The notes under the pieces were generated by a model. The model worked only from the letters and a program-made list of their open reading frames with translations. It did not search any database and was not told the origin of the DNA. Below are positions 1-6,542 of a stretch of DNA of 7,425 bases, one piece after another. Positions within the stretch are counted from its first letter, which is position 1, and each line of letters opens with the position of its first letter. A program made the position numbers and the translations under genes. Source of the DNA: Euryarchaeota archaeon UBA126 (GTDB lineage Archaea; Thermoplasmatota; Poseidoniia; Poseidoniales; Thalassarchaeaceae); assembly GCA_002497025.1 (NCBI GenBank), contig DAMG01000027.1, forward strand, positions 1 through 7,425, read 5' to 3'.

Positions 1-306
1 GTCAGACCTAGGTCCTGGGCCTATACCAACTACAGTAACGGTTCCTGGAGGAATCTCTGTATGTCCTGCATCTTTGACAAGATAGCAAACTAACCCTGCT
101 TTCTTTGCATGACCCAGTATCTTTCGTAGCGATTCCTCGTCAGGTACTTTGCAGACTATCTTTCTCGCCCCCTCTCTTCGGTAGCGATCAAGAGAACGTG
201 GTGATTCTTTCTTTGCTCGAAGGGCACACTCCATCACGGCGTGACCACACTGTGCTGCCAATTTGCCCTTGGATAACTTGAGATCTGCTCGGGTCACTAG
301 GACCAT
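1..306 (-). CDS. pth2: Peptidyl-tRNA hydrolase, Pth2 family (3' end cut by window edge)
   Basis: Cytoplasmic enzyme that hydrolyses peptidyl-tRNA released from stalled ribosomes, recycling the tRNA. The 102 visible residues begin MVLVTRADLKLSKGKLAAQC, the Pth2 opening in which a beta strand leads into the Lys-rich K-S-K-G-K-(I/L)-A-A-Q helix start. The hallmark DAGHTEIPPGTVTVVGIGPG follows near residues 78-97, containing the conserved D-A-G-x-T and P-G-T-x-T-V elements. Pth2 proteins are usually about 115-120 residues, so only a short C-terminal stretch (normally ending in the D-x-V-T-G-x-L-K-L motif) should lie beyond the left edge. The ATG at 306 is chosen because it places the N-terminus exactly as in the family. 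It lies 10 bp after the stop of the S-component gene, which suggests read-through transcription. No strong Shine-Dalgarno sequence is visible before it. Family call is secure; the symbol follows general archaeal usage. Confidence 0.93.
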   Translation of the reverse strand, partial: MVLVTRADLKLSKGKLAAQCGHAVMECALRAKKESPRSLDRYRREGARKIVCKVPDEESLRKILGHAKKAGLVCYLVKDAGHTEIPPGTVTVVGIGPGPRSD

Positions 307-316
307 TGTGATTTCA

Positions 317-970
317 TCAGTTGGTGACAACTTGACTCACCGCACGACCTCTATTGGTAGTTCTATGACGCGCCATAATCTCACCAAGAGGATTGGCAAG
401 TAAAATCACAAATGCGGCATTTCCGAGGGCGTGGAACACATCAAACAGAAGCCCATTTACCAGATATGGGTAAAAAGTAGAGAAATCATGGTTTAGCAGT
501 ATACTTGCAGATACTATCCAATCAAAGGCAAATGCCGAAGCTACTGACAAAACCATTAGCCTATTCAATGCTATTTTTCCATCAACCAATAATTTGTCAG
601 CAAAAACTGAACCCGCTATACCAACAACACTCCATCCTATGACTTGGAAAACAGTCCAAGGACCATGTCCAAGGAATATCAGATTAGTACTTAGGGCAAC
701 CACACCAGATACTGCAATTGCCCATGGAGAACGGTAGTATATCCCAACCAGGATTATAGTGACGGTCACTGGTTGAATATTAGGTAATGGTTGGAGTAGT
801 ATTCTTCCTGCGATACAAAAAACCGTTACTAATGCTAGAATAAGTAAAGGGTTAGAGTGTCGAATTTTCTTTTCGCCTTTCAGAATAGCAAATACTAGTG
901 AAGACAATATTACTATGTTCACAACCAAATCCTGTTCTGGGGTAAGGGCGAAGTTGTGAAAATCGTACAT
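317..970 (-). CDS. ECF-type vitamin transporter, substrate-binding S component (probable corrinoid uptake)
   Basis: Integral membrane protein of about 217 residues, nearly all hydrophobic, with about six predicted membrane segments (numbered from this start: roughly 15-30, 41-57, 66-81, 84-101, 106-123, 137-159, and a last stretch at 167-193 that may be one or two). Features typical of ECF S components are a G-R pair (55-56) followed by P-x-x-Q-P-V-T (63-69) entering a helix, and GPWTVFQVIGW (103-113) before a G-rich helix. S components bind a vitamin and use a separate EcfA/EcfT module; neither is in the window. Substrate is inferred only from the upstream DUF4430 lipoprotein, which points to cobalamin or another corrinoid. 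An ATG at 997 in the same frame would add nine residues (MKRPSGAGH) but has no ribosome binding site, whereas the ATG at 970 is preceded by AGGAG 8 nt upstream, so 970 is preferred. Alternative: S component for another vitamin or a queuosine precursor. Confidence 0.78.
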   Translation of the reverse strand: MYDFHNFALTPEQDLVVNIVILSSLVFAILKGEKKIRHSNPLLILALVTVFCIAGRILLQPLPNIQPVTVTIILVGIYYRSPWAIAVSGVVALSTNLIFLGHGPWTVFQVIGWSVVGIAGSVFADKLLVDGKIALNRLMVLSVASAFAFDWIVSASILLNHDFSTFYPYLVNGLLFDVFHALGNAAFVILLANPLGEIMARHRTTNRGRAVSQVVTN

Positions 971-978
971 ATGGCCCG

Positions 979-983
979 CTCCT
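979..983 (-). promoter_or_regulatory. Shine-Dalgarno sequence deciding the S-component start
   Basis: AGGAG on the minus strand ends 8 nt before the ATG at 970. It lies inside the short N-terminal extension that the upstream ATG (997) would give, which has no such site. This favours 970 as the true start. Confidence 0.55.
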
Positions 984-1041
984 GATGGTCGCTTCATAGT
1001 ACTTCTTGGAGAAATAACTTACAAATTATTCCTCATTAATA

Positions 1042-1506
1042 CTAAGCCGACGGTGTTAGTACCCAACTCAAGTGGGTATCTGAGGTGATTAAGTAGCTTG
1101 ATGCCCCCACTTCGGCGACCTCTCCGTCATGAAGAAAACCCCAATATGTCGACCAATCATCGGCTCCAGAGACGCCATCAATTGTATGAATAAAGGCGCC
1201 CATCCCAACATAATAAGTGACATCAATAGTGAAGTTTTCTCTGAGTTGAAGCGCTTCCATCACCCTGTATGCGGAGACATTATGGGCGACTAATATTGGA
1301 TCAAATGTGATGCTGCCATTCGTCAGTCTATCTGCTAAGTTCGTTGTTTGATTTCCTTGGTCTACGAAATCTAAAGTCAGCACAACACTGAGTTCTCCGA
1401 TTTCGTCCTCCCCCAGCGGTTCGGTCTCCGATGTACAACCAGCAAGAGTTGATGACAAGATAATTAGAAGCGATACGGAACACACAGCTTTGAAGTGATT
1501 AGACAT
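1042..1506 (-). CDS. Lipoprotein with DUF4430 / transcobalamin-like C-terminal domain
   Basis: Predicted surface-anchored lipoprotein of 154 residues. The N-terminus has a basic start, a hydrophobic core (about 9-20) and the lipobox LAGC with the acceptor Cys at residue 24, followed by an acidic, Ser/Thr-rich linker. Residues about 65-150 match the DUF4430 (transcobalamin-like C-terminal) pattern: SAYRVMEALQL (78-88), a V-T-Y-Y-V strand, FIHTIDGV (105-112), YWGFLHDGE (121-129) and VGASSYLI (133-140), ending in a L-S-W strand. As I recall it, the corresponding part of human transcobalamin also reads Y-W-x-x-x-x-x-G-E and then G-A-x-S-Y-V. In vertebrate carriers this domain covers bound cobalamin. 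Bacterial DUF4430 proteins often neighbour ECF S components, as here, where the S-component gene follows downstream. Inferred role is extracellular corrinoid capture and delivery to the S component. The ATG is supported by AAAGGA 5 nt upstream. Ligand is not proven by sequence. Confidence 0.82.
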   Translation of the reverse strand: MSNHFKAVCSVSLLIILSSTLAGCTSETEPLGEDEIGELSVVLTLDFVDQGNQTTNLADRLTNGSITFDPILVAHNVSAYRVMEALQLRENFTIDVTYYVGMGAFIHTIDGVSGADDWSTYWGFLHDGEVAEVGASSYLITSDTHLSWVLTPSA

Positions 1507-1511
1507 GGAAT

Positions 1512-1517
1512 TCCTTT
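1512..1517 (-). promoter_or_regulatory. Ribosome binding site of the DUF4430 lipoprotein gene
   Basis: AAAGGA on the minus strand, separated by 5 nt from the ATG at 1506. It fits the archaeal/bacterial Shine-Dalgarno pattern and shows that leadered, SD-dependent initiation is used in this genome. Confidence 0.6.
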
Positions 1518-1568
1518 GAAGTAAATCCAGTCTAATAACTTAGTTGATAACCCCATTCCAATGAAATA

Positions 1569-3740
1569 TTATTCATCGATGATTTTACTGATTTTTTGTT
1601 TCAATATCTCACTGACTACTTTCCCATCAGCAGCCCCGCCTAACTTACCCATTACTGGCCCCATCAGTGGCCCTATTGCACCTAATCCGCGCTCAGCAAC
1701 GAAGTCTGCGCGATCCGCTAGAATTTCATCAACCGCGTCTTCGACCGCCGAAGAGTCTGCGGGAGTATAGCCATCGGAATCGGCCTTTTCACTGAACCAT
1801 TTAAGCCGCTCAGAAAATTCTGCTTCGGTGTGAGTTGGCCCTTCTTTCAGTAGACTGTGAGCCATTGGTACCAATCCTTCACGGGTGATGATGCCTTCCT
1901 CACAGGCGTGAAGAGAAAGTGTGAGAACTGGCATAGGGAGAGTATCTGCTGTATATTTCGTACCTTCAGAAATATCCTCACGGGTATTGTCTAGAAGAGC
2001 CGATGCCATGGGTTTAGCCGGTATTCCTGGAGTACCATTTGGTTCTCCTTCAACAGCAATGACCAAGGCATCATCTAGCTCGGCGCCAATAAGTGCCTCG
2101 ACTTGGTTGTCTGAAATATTGTATGAGCTGAGACGCTCGATTCTTTGTCTTCGATTTAGTGGAAGATTGCCCCTTATCGAAGACCATCGTTTCTCATCGA
2201 GAGTCACTACAGGGATATCGGTCTCTGGATACATGCGAGCACCACCTGGAAGTGGTCGCATTGCAGTTGTTGTACCATCCTCTGGCGCCCCCTTACGAAT
2301 TACGACGTTTCGAACTTCCTGCGAAATCCGGTGATAGGATTGACGGGCTCTTCTGATGACCGATTCTAGTGCTAAATCCGCTTGCCATTCTGGTGCAACA
2401 CATAGTACGAAAGCATCATTTTCTTCCATATCTAGTTTTGATTTGATCGAATCTACCTGACTCTGATCTATTCCATATGCAGGAAGTTCATCAGAGTGGA
2501 AAATCCCCGCGACTCCAGCTAATTTTGCAGCACTTGCTAATTCTCTTCCAAGCCTTGGTAGTTGGGAGCCTTCCTCATCCATCTCCTTCATTCCTATCTT
2601 TCCTGCAAATCCGGGCAGAATTATCGCCTTTACCTGTGAACTGCGAGCAAGGGCTCGCTCTACCATTGTCGATGTACAATCATCAAATGAGGAAGTAACA
2701 TCGTGGATTCGCATCAGAATCCTATTCTCAACCGCCTTAGCAACTCGATTCTCTACTGGAATTTGATCATCTCTCCGGTCCGGCGGAAGGAGGGGTAGGT
2801 CGGCCTCATCTCTCAATTGATTTGCGAGACGATACATATGCAACTGGCGGGCCATCTCTAACCGGATGATTCGTGGTATCCAATCCAAATCCTGACAACC
2901 CTTGATTTCAACTCTATCGCCGCAGGCAATACTGACGTTCAGATCTTGACGGATTGAACCAAGTCCTCGACGGACCATTCGTGTATCCCGGAGTAAAGTG
3001 CCGAGAGCAAGGGCAGTTTCCTTAGCATGTTCAGGTGTTTGAACTTGAGGAGATGTTGCAATCTCAACTAGGGGAACTCCAAGCCTGTCGAGTGTGTAAA
3101 TCACTATCTCACCAGAATCTGTCGATTGTGTGTCGAGTTTTCTCGCAGAGTCTTCTTCTAGGCAAATAACATCGATGCCCACATCTCCAGAAGTGGTTAC
3201 AATAGTTCCATCGGTAGCGATTAATGTGGTGCGCTGAAAGCCACTTGTATTCGATCCATCGACTACTGTTTTTCTCATCGCTTGAAGGAATGGAACAGGC
3301 TTTGCGTCCATCATCGCGCTGATAGTTAAGGCGGCTTTAACCGCCGAATCATCATGAGATAGAGGGGGTGCTTCATCCAACTCAATTAAGCCGGAATTTG
3401 GAGACTGAACGTAAACGAAAGAACGGTTCCTACGGGCTTCGAAGCGAGCGGCGACATCGACTTTACCACCCTCGCCTCGAGCCGCCCTAAGTCTCCTACC
3501 CTCACGCTTCCATTCGGGTGGAATCTCCTCAATCCCCATTTCGTAAAGAGTACTCGGCATCCGAGAATGTAACTTGCCCGTGTTCAATTGTTGATGAATT
3601 TCGAGGCCGCACATGAAGCCGAGGGCGGAGGGGTCTAACTCTGAGGCTTTGGCAACCTCTCCATGCGGCTCGCTTGTGCTCACATTCTCCAGCGAAGAGT
3701 CATCGCTCATAGGCTCAACGGGCGAAGGAATAGCGCTCAT
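1569..3740 (-). CDS. gatE: Glutamyl-tRNA(Gln) amidotransferase subunit E
   Basis: GatE is the tRNA-binding and kinase-transamidase subunit of archaeal GatDE, which converts misacylated Glu-tRNA(Gln) to Gln-tRNA(Gln) with ammonia from the asparaginase-like GatD (not in this window). From the ATG at 3740 it is 723 residues. In order: GLEIHQQL (45-52) opening the GatB-like catalytic cradle, DGSNTSGFQRT (161-171), LDRLGVPLVEIATSP (217-231), RRGLGSIRQDLNVSI (257-271) and RVEIKGCQDLD (276-286). Then comes the AspRS-like GAD insertion (about 371-473) with IFHSDELPAYG (413-423), which distinguishes GatE from GatB. RPLPGGARMYPETDIP (495-510) follows, and finally a YqeY-like tail with ERGLGAIGPLMG (683-694). 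The N-terminus is about 30 residues longer than in methanogen GatE and is acidic and Ser-rich. Two ATGs compete: 3740 overlaps mcm by 26 bp, while 3710 starts 4 bp after the mcm TGA. Neither has a clear SD. Cysteines expected near residues 59, 61 and 117 are absent. Confidence 0.95.
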   Translation of the reverse strand: MSAIPSPVEPMSDDSSLENVSTSEPHGEVAKASELDPSALGFMCGLEIHQQLNTGKLHSRMPSTLYEMGIEEIPPEWKREGRRLRAARGEGGKVDVAARFEARRNRSFVYVQSPNSGLIELDEAPPLSHDDSAVKAALTISAMMDAKPVPFLQAMRKTVVDGSNTSGFQRTTLIATDGTIVTTSGDVGIDVICLEEDSARKLDTQSTDSGEIVIYTLDRLGVPLVEIATSPQVQTPEHAKETALALGTLLRDTRMVRRGLGSIRQDLNVSIACGDRVEIKGCQDLDWIPRIIRLEMARQLHMYRLANQLRDEADLPLLPPDRRDDQIPVENRVAKAVENRILMRIHDVTSSFDDCTSTMVERALARSSQVKAIILPGFAGKIGMKEMDEEGSQLPRLGRELASAAKLAGVAGIFHSDELPAYGIDQSQVDSIKSKLDMEENDAFVLCVAPEWQADLALESVIRRARQSYHRISQEVRNVVIRKGAPEDGTTTAMRPLPGGARMYPETDIPVVTLDEKRWSSIRGNLPLNRRQRIERLSSYNISDNQVEALIGAELDDALVIAVEGEPNGTPGIPAKPMASALLDNTREDISEGTKYTADTLPMPVLTLSLHACEEGIITREGLVPMAHSLLKEGPTHTEAEFSERLKWFSEKADSDGYTPADSSAVEDAVDEILADRADFVAERGLGAIGPLMGPVMGKLGGAADGKVVSEILKQKISKIIDE

Positions 3741-5874
3741 GTGATATCTCGAATAATTCTCCGCCTTGCAACATTCTCGAAAGCACCTCCTCCACTTGGT
3801 ATTCATTCACACCACGTGTTTCACTACGATTGAGAATCTCAGTTAATTCTGCAACACCCTTGTCACTGCACAAATCACGGATTATAGACCTCACAGTATT
3901 ACCTGCATTCCTTTGACTAACCGATACCCCCGATGCTAATTCTGACTCATCTTCAATTCCAGCTTCTTCACGCCAATGTCTGAAAATTGCAAGTGCCATC
4001 TTTGCGTCATCTGCACTGGCAACTTCTCGGAGATGCATTCTAGCATGAGCCTCTGTCAGGCGGATTAGAGCCTCCAAAGCTCGAGGGGTAATCGGAATTA
4101 CTTCTGTCTCTGTGTATTGTTGTTGATCACGGCCGAAGGATTGTCTCTCATTTGTATAATACTCCAGAATCAATGCCTTTGCATCGTCGCTCAGATCTGG
4201 ATTGAAGTTTCTCTTCGCGTAAGCGATGTATTTTCTCAGGAATTCAATCGTTAGGTGTTCGGAGCCATCAACTCCTTCATCAAAGATATCTCCTTCCTCT
4301 GCTTCTCTGAGGTCAAATTCCATGGCTTCATCCAATTTGGTCTCACTTACTCCCTGTGTTCTTACTTCCAAAATATGTCTAGCAATTCTCTCATCGTCAT
4401 CGACTCTCACTTCGTCTCGTAGCATCCAGATAATATCGAATCTCGATGCAAGTGGAGGGGGTAGACCTGTTTCGTTGAATGAATGCATGACGCTTTCGTT
4501 TGCTCCACGTTTTGTGAATCGCCCATCTTTCGGGTTAGCGGCTGCAAGTACTGCACATCGCGTATTTAGGGTAGCCTTCACACCACCTTTTGATACATCC
4601 AAGCGCTGTTGTTCCATGGCTGGGTGCATAGTTCGTCTATCTTCTTCATTGATTTTATCGAACTCGTCAATAGCGGCCATTCCTCTGTCAGAAAGAGGTA
4701 GGATTCCAGCTTCCAAAGCGAATCTACCGCCGCCGCTAAATTCATCTCTCACTGCAGCGGCAGTAAGTCCAGCACCAGATACACCACCACCGGTAGCAAA
4801 CATACCTCGAGGTGAAAGTTTTGACATGTAATTGAGAAGTTGTGATTTTGCAACACCGGGGTCACCCATTAGGAGAATATGGATGTCACCACGAGAGCGT
4901 GTTGCATCTTTGTTTACTCGAGAAACGCCGCCAAATAGTTGCAGAGCAAGACTTCTCTTGACGAAATGGACCACTCCGGTTGCGTAAACCGAAGGTGCGA
5001 TTGAGCGTTGCATCAATTGTAACAAGTCATGTCTAGCACCGACGTCGATTATTGCCTGGCGGTCTTCATCGGAGATTTTTATTTCAGTAAATGGTGTACT
5101 CTCGTGTTCAGAACTCACAAGGTGATAGATGATATCAAACATTGGAGTCTTCTTGTTTCTCTTAACCTCAGAATGAACAACAGGAATGACATTGATTACA
5201 ATTCTTTGACCTGGAAGATGTTTGTTCACCAAGTCTCCTTCAACCAGTACTTGTCCACGAGTTGGTTGAGCACCGCTGGGTACGTTTTCAGGAACTTCTT
5301 GGACCTCGATCCATTGGTTATTCACCATTCGAGAGACATTCATCACGAGGTTGAACCGAGTTCCGCCAGAGCGCCCTGCGGACTCACCACATCCTGTTTC
5401 ATCCGGGCACTTTAGCGGTTCTTTCAATTCCCTTTCATTTTCTTGAATCATCTCAACTGTGTGCCCACAATTCTCACATTGGAAAACTGCTCGATGAATC
5501 CTAGGTTTGATTTCACTGATTTTTGTACAAATGACTTCTGCGCTTCGCAACATCTCGATGTCGCGACTTCCCACGTCCCTAAGTTCTCGTCGACTATCCT
5601 TAGGCAGCTCACCAACTCGAATTAAACAATCCAGGTCTTCACCGCGCTCACGACAAATTTCTGTTAGAGTGGTTCTACCATTGCTGATTATTTTACGAGG
5701 GTCCTTTAGAACATCTTCAGCAAACTCGGGATCGAAGGCTTGAAGTTCGTGAAATGTAATATCAAGCACAGCATTTTCAGACTGCTTTGACAGTAGTAGA
5801 ACTATCTCCGCCTCTTTTGCTTCAGTGAAGAAAGTCCTCCACCTAGCGGATGAGTCATGTGCTGCCATCGTCAT
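3715..5874 (-). CDS. mcm: MCM replicative DNA helicase
   Basis: Hexameric 3'-5' helicase that unwinds DNA at archaeal replication forks. From the ATG at 5874 it is 719 residues. The N-terminal domain (about 1-260) carries a zinc-binding module with C133, C136, C156 and C162 (C-x2-C then C-x5-C) in an OB-fold region. The AAA+ core has Walker A GDPGVAKS (337-344), an MCM-type helix-2 insert rich in Gly, Walker B MAAIDEFD (399-406), sensor 1 in AAANPKDGR (N447), the arginine finger in LASRFD (R478), and sensor 2 in ITPRALEALIRL (R598). A winged-helix tail fills about 657-719. Length and domain order are normal for archaeal MCM. In-frame starts are GTG 5883, ATG 5874 and ATG 5868; GGTGA 5 nt before 5874 supports that one, and the GTG lies inside this SD. 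The upstream gap holds ORB-like sites, so Orc1/Cdc6 may influence this gene. Confidence 0.97.
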   Translation of the reverse strand: MTMAAHDSSARWRTFFTEAKEAEIVLLLSKQSENAVLDITFHELQAFDPEFAEDVLKDPRKIISNGRTTLTEICRERGEDLDCLIRVGELPKDSRRELRDVGSRDIEMLRSAEVICTKISEIKPRIHRAVFQCENCGHTVEMIQENERELKEPLKCPDETGCGESAGRSGGTRFNLVMNVSRMVNNQWIEVQEVPENVPSGAQPTRGQVLVEGDLVNKHLPGQRIVINVIPVVHSEVKRNKKTPMFDIIYHLVSSEHESTPFTEIKISDEDRQAIIDVGARHDLLQLMQRSIAPSVYATGVVHFVKRSLALQLFGGVSRVNKDATRSRGDIHILLMGDPGVAKSQLLNYMSKLSPRGMFATGGGVSGAGLTAAAVRDEFSGGGRFALEAGILPLSDRGMAAIDEFDKINEEDRRTMHPAMEQQRLDVSKGGVKATLNTRCAVLAAANPKDGRFTKRGANESVMHSFNETGLPPPLASRFDIIWMLRDEVRVDDDERIARHILEVRTQGVSETKLDEAMEFDLREAEEGDIFDEGVDGSEHLTIEFLRKYIAYAKRNFNPDLSDDAKALILEYYTNERQSFGRDQQQYTETEVIPITPRALEALIRLTEAHARMHLREVASADDAKMALAIFRHWREEAGIEDESELASGVSVSQRNAGNTVRSIIRDLCSDKGVAELTEILNRSETRGVNEYQVEEVLSRMLQGGELFEISHERYSFAR

Positions 5875-5879
5875 GTGTT

Positions 5880-5884
5880 TCACC
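5880..5884 (-). promoter_or_regulatory. Ribosome binding site of mcm
   Basis: GGTGA on the minus strand, complementary to the usual 16S tail, with a 5 nt spacer to the ATG at 5874. It argues against both the GTG at 5883, which it overlaps, and the ATG at 5868, which is spaced 11 nt away. Confidence 0.5.
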
Positions 5885-5940
5885 GTCGGGCGAGGGAGAT
5901 GAGAATCCGTAGTCTATGAACAAAGCGGATGGTTTACTGG

Positions 5941-5962
5941 ACCCCTTTGCTTCCACTGGAAG
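5941..5962 (-). promoter_or_regulatory. Origin Recognition Box (Orc1/Cdc6 binding site) with G-string
   Basis: On the minus strand this reads CTTCCAGTGGAAGC followed directly by AAAGGGGT. The archaeal ORB consensus as I remember it is a TTCCAGTGGAAAC core, one purine, then AAGGGGG; the site here departs from the core at one base (G for A before the final C) and keeps the G-string. The core contains a 13-nt dyad with 6-nt arms around a single base. ORBs bind Orc1/Cdc6 initiators at archaeal origins and sometimes at promoters. It sits in the divergent gap between mcm and the PPC gene. I found no comparable site by eye inside the coding regions. Confidence 0.75.
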
Positions 5963-5992
5963 TTTTCATCGCAAGACGTCGTCAAAATGTAG

Positions 5993-6014
5993 GCTTGAGC
6001 GCTTCCACTGCAAG
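5993..6014 (-). promoter_or_regulatory. Second ORB-like core, no G-string
   Basis: The minus strand reads CTTGCAGTGGAAGCG. This is the same core as the site at 5941-5962 with one change (G for C at its fourth base), but the following bases are not a G-run. It lies exactly 52 bp from the first site in the same orientation, about five helical turns, so proteins on both sites would face the same side of the DNA. It resembles the shorter mini-ORB type of site. Confidence 0.5.
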
Positions 6015-6033
6015 AATTTCTTCAGTTTGCCGA

Positions 6034-6055
6034 AGCACAGAGGAAACCATCCTTG
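6034..6055 (+). promoter_or_regulatory. Third, degenerate ORB-like core in opposite orientation
   Basis: The plus strand holds CAGAGGAAAC at 6038-6047, matching the ORB core CAGTGGAAAC at nine of ten bases and keeping the AAAC that the other two copies lack. No G-string follows, and the bases before it match poorly. It is inverted relative to the other two copies, as ORBs flanking an unwinding element often are. Weak alone; worth noting because of its position. Confidence 0.3.
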
Positions 6056-6091
6056 GGATTTGTTCAAGCACCGCTCCACAACCCCCCCTTC

Positions 6092-6520
6092 ATGGAACAT
6101 ACGCGCTCTGGAAGTGATATCTTAGTTCGTATTGACCCTGGTGAAGAAATCCATACAGCATTGAAGAAATTGGCTGATGACCTTGGATTTGATGCGGCGG
6201 CTATTACTAGCGGAATAGGTCGTACGCGTAAAAATCAATACGGTTACATGAATGAAGAAGGCATTTACAAGAGGCGATTATTGGATTCTCCATCAGAACT
6301 GGTCAGTTTATCTGGCAATATTGCACGTACAGAAAATGGAGATGCTTTCACCCATATCCACTGTTGTTGGTCAGATGATGACAACAATGTACACGCAGGA
6401 CATATGTTTGAGTCCACAGTTCATGTTGTTGCTGAAGTACACGTCAGAGTGATGGAGCACGCAGCCATGACTCGTTGCCCTCTTGCTGATGCAGAATTAC
6501 TGGGTCTAGAATTTGACTGA
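6092..6520 (+). CDS. PPC-domain (DUF296) protein
   Basis: A 142-residue single-domain protein of the plants-and-prokaryotes-conserved (PPC, also PCC/DUF296) family. Visible family features are LVRIDPGEEIHTALKKLA (11-28), which starts the domain, a S-G-I-G turn (40-43), ELVSLSGNIA (69-78), the metal-type motif FTHIHCCWSD (86-95) with H88 and H90, and HAGHMFESTV (101-110) with H104 supplying the third likely ligand. Plant members carry AT-hooks and bind DNA; this one has none, and the role of prokaryotic single-domain members is unclear. Two adjacent cysteines (C91, C92) beside the His pair are notable and could affect metal binding. A TTG at 6053 would add 13 residues but the ATG at 6092 begins where family members usually do. 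No SD is evident, so the mRNA may be leaderless. The esterase gene follows 22 bp downstream, probably in the same transcript. Confidence 0.85.
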   Translation: MEHTRSGSDILVRIDPGEEIHTALKKLADDLGFDAAAITSGIGRTRKNQYGYMNEEGIYKRRLLDSPSELVSLSGNIARTENGDAFTHIHCCWSDDDNNVHAGHMFESTVHVVAEVHVRVMEHAAMTRCPLADAELLGLEFD

Positions 6521-6542
6521 AATTTCTCAAGGGCTGGTCTTC

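Noticed and set aside
998..1041. Separate promoter for the S-component gene
   Set aside because: The gap is AT-rich but I see no convincing TATA/BRE arrangement at a suitable distance; co-transcription with the lipoprotein gene is simpler.
1507..1568. Cobalamin riboswitch upstream of the putative corrinoid-uptake genes
   Set aside because: The gap is only 62 bp, too short for that aptamer, and I see no B12-box-like sequence or paired stems.
4226..4831. Open frame of about 200 codons on the plus strand
   Set aside because: It lies wholly antisense to the AAA+ core of mcm, is Ser/Pro-rich without domain character, and mirrors a strongly conserved gene. The same applies to the other plus-strand frames within 1561-5743.
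5931..5945. Extra ORB half-site directly beside the first ORB
   Set aside because: The minus strand reads TCCAGTAAACC after the G-string, which matches the core only if two bases are removed; too degenerate to call.
6082..6088. Run of seven C just before the PPC start as an ORB G-string or quadruplex
   Set aside because: The minus strand has G7 with AAG before it, but no adjacent ORB core (only TTCCA nearby), and a single G-run cannot form a quadruplex.
5916..6125. Short plus-strand frames in the mcm-PPC gap
   Set aside because: They have no recognisable domain, overlap the ORB-like sites and the PPC start in other frames, and lack ribosome binding sites.
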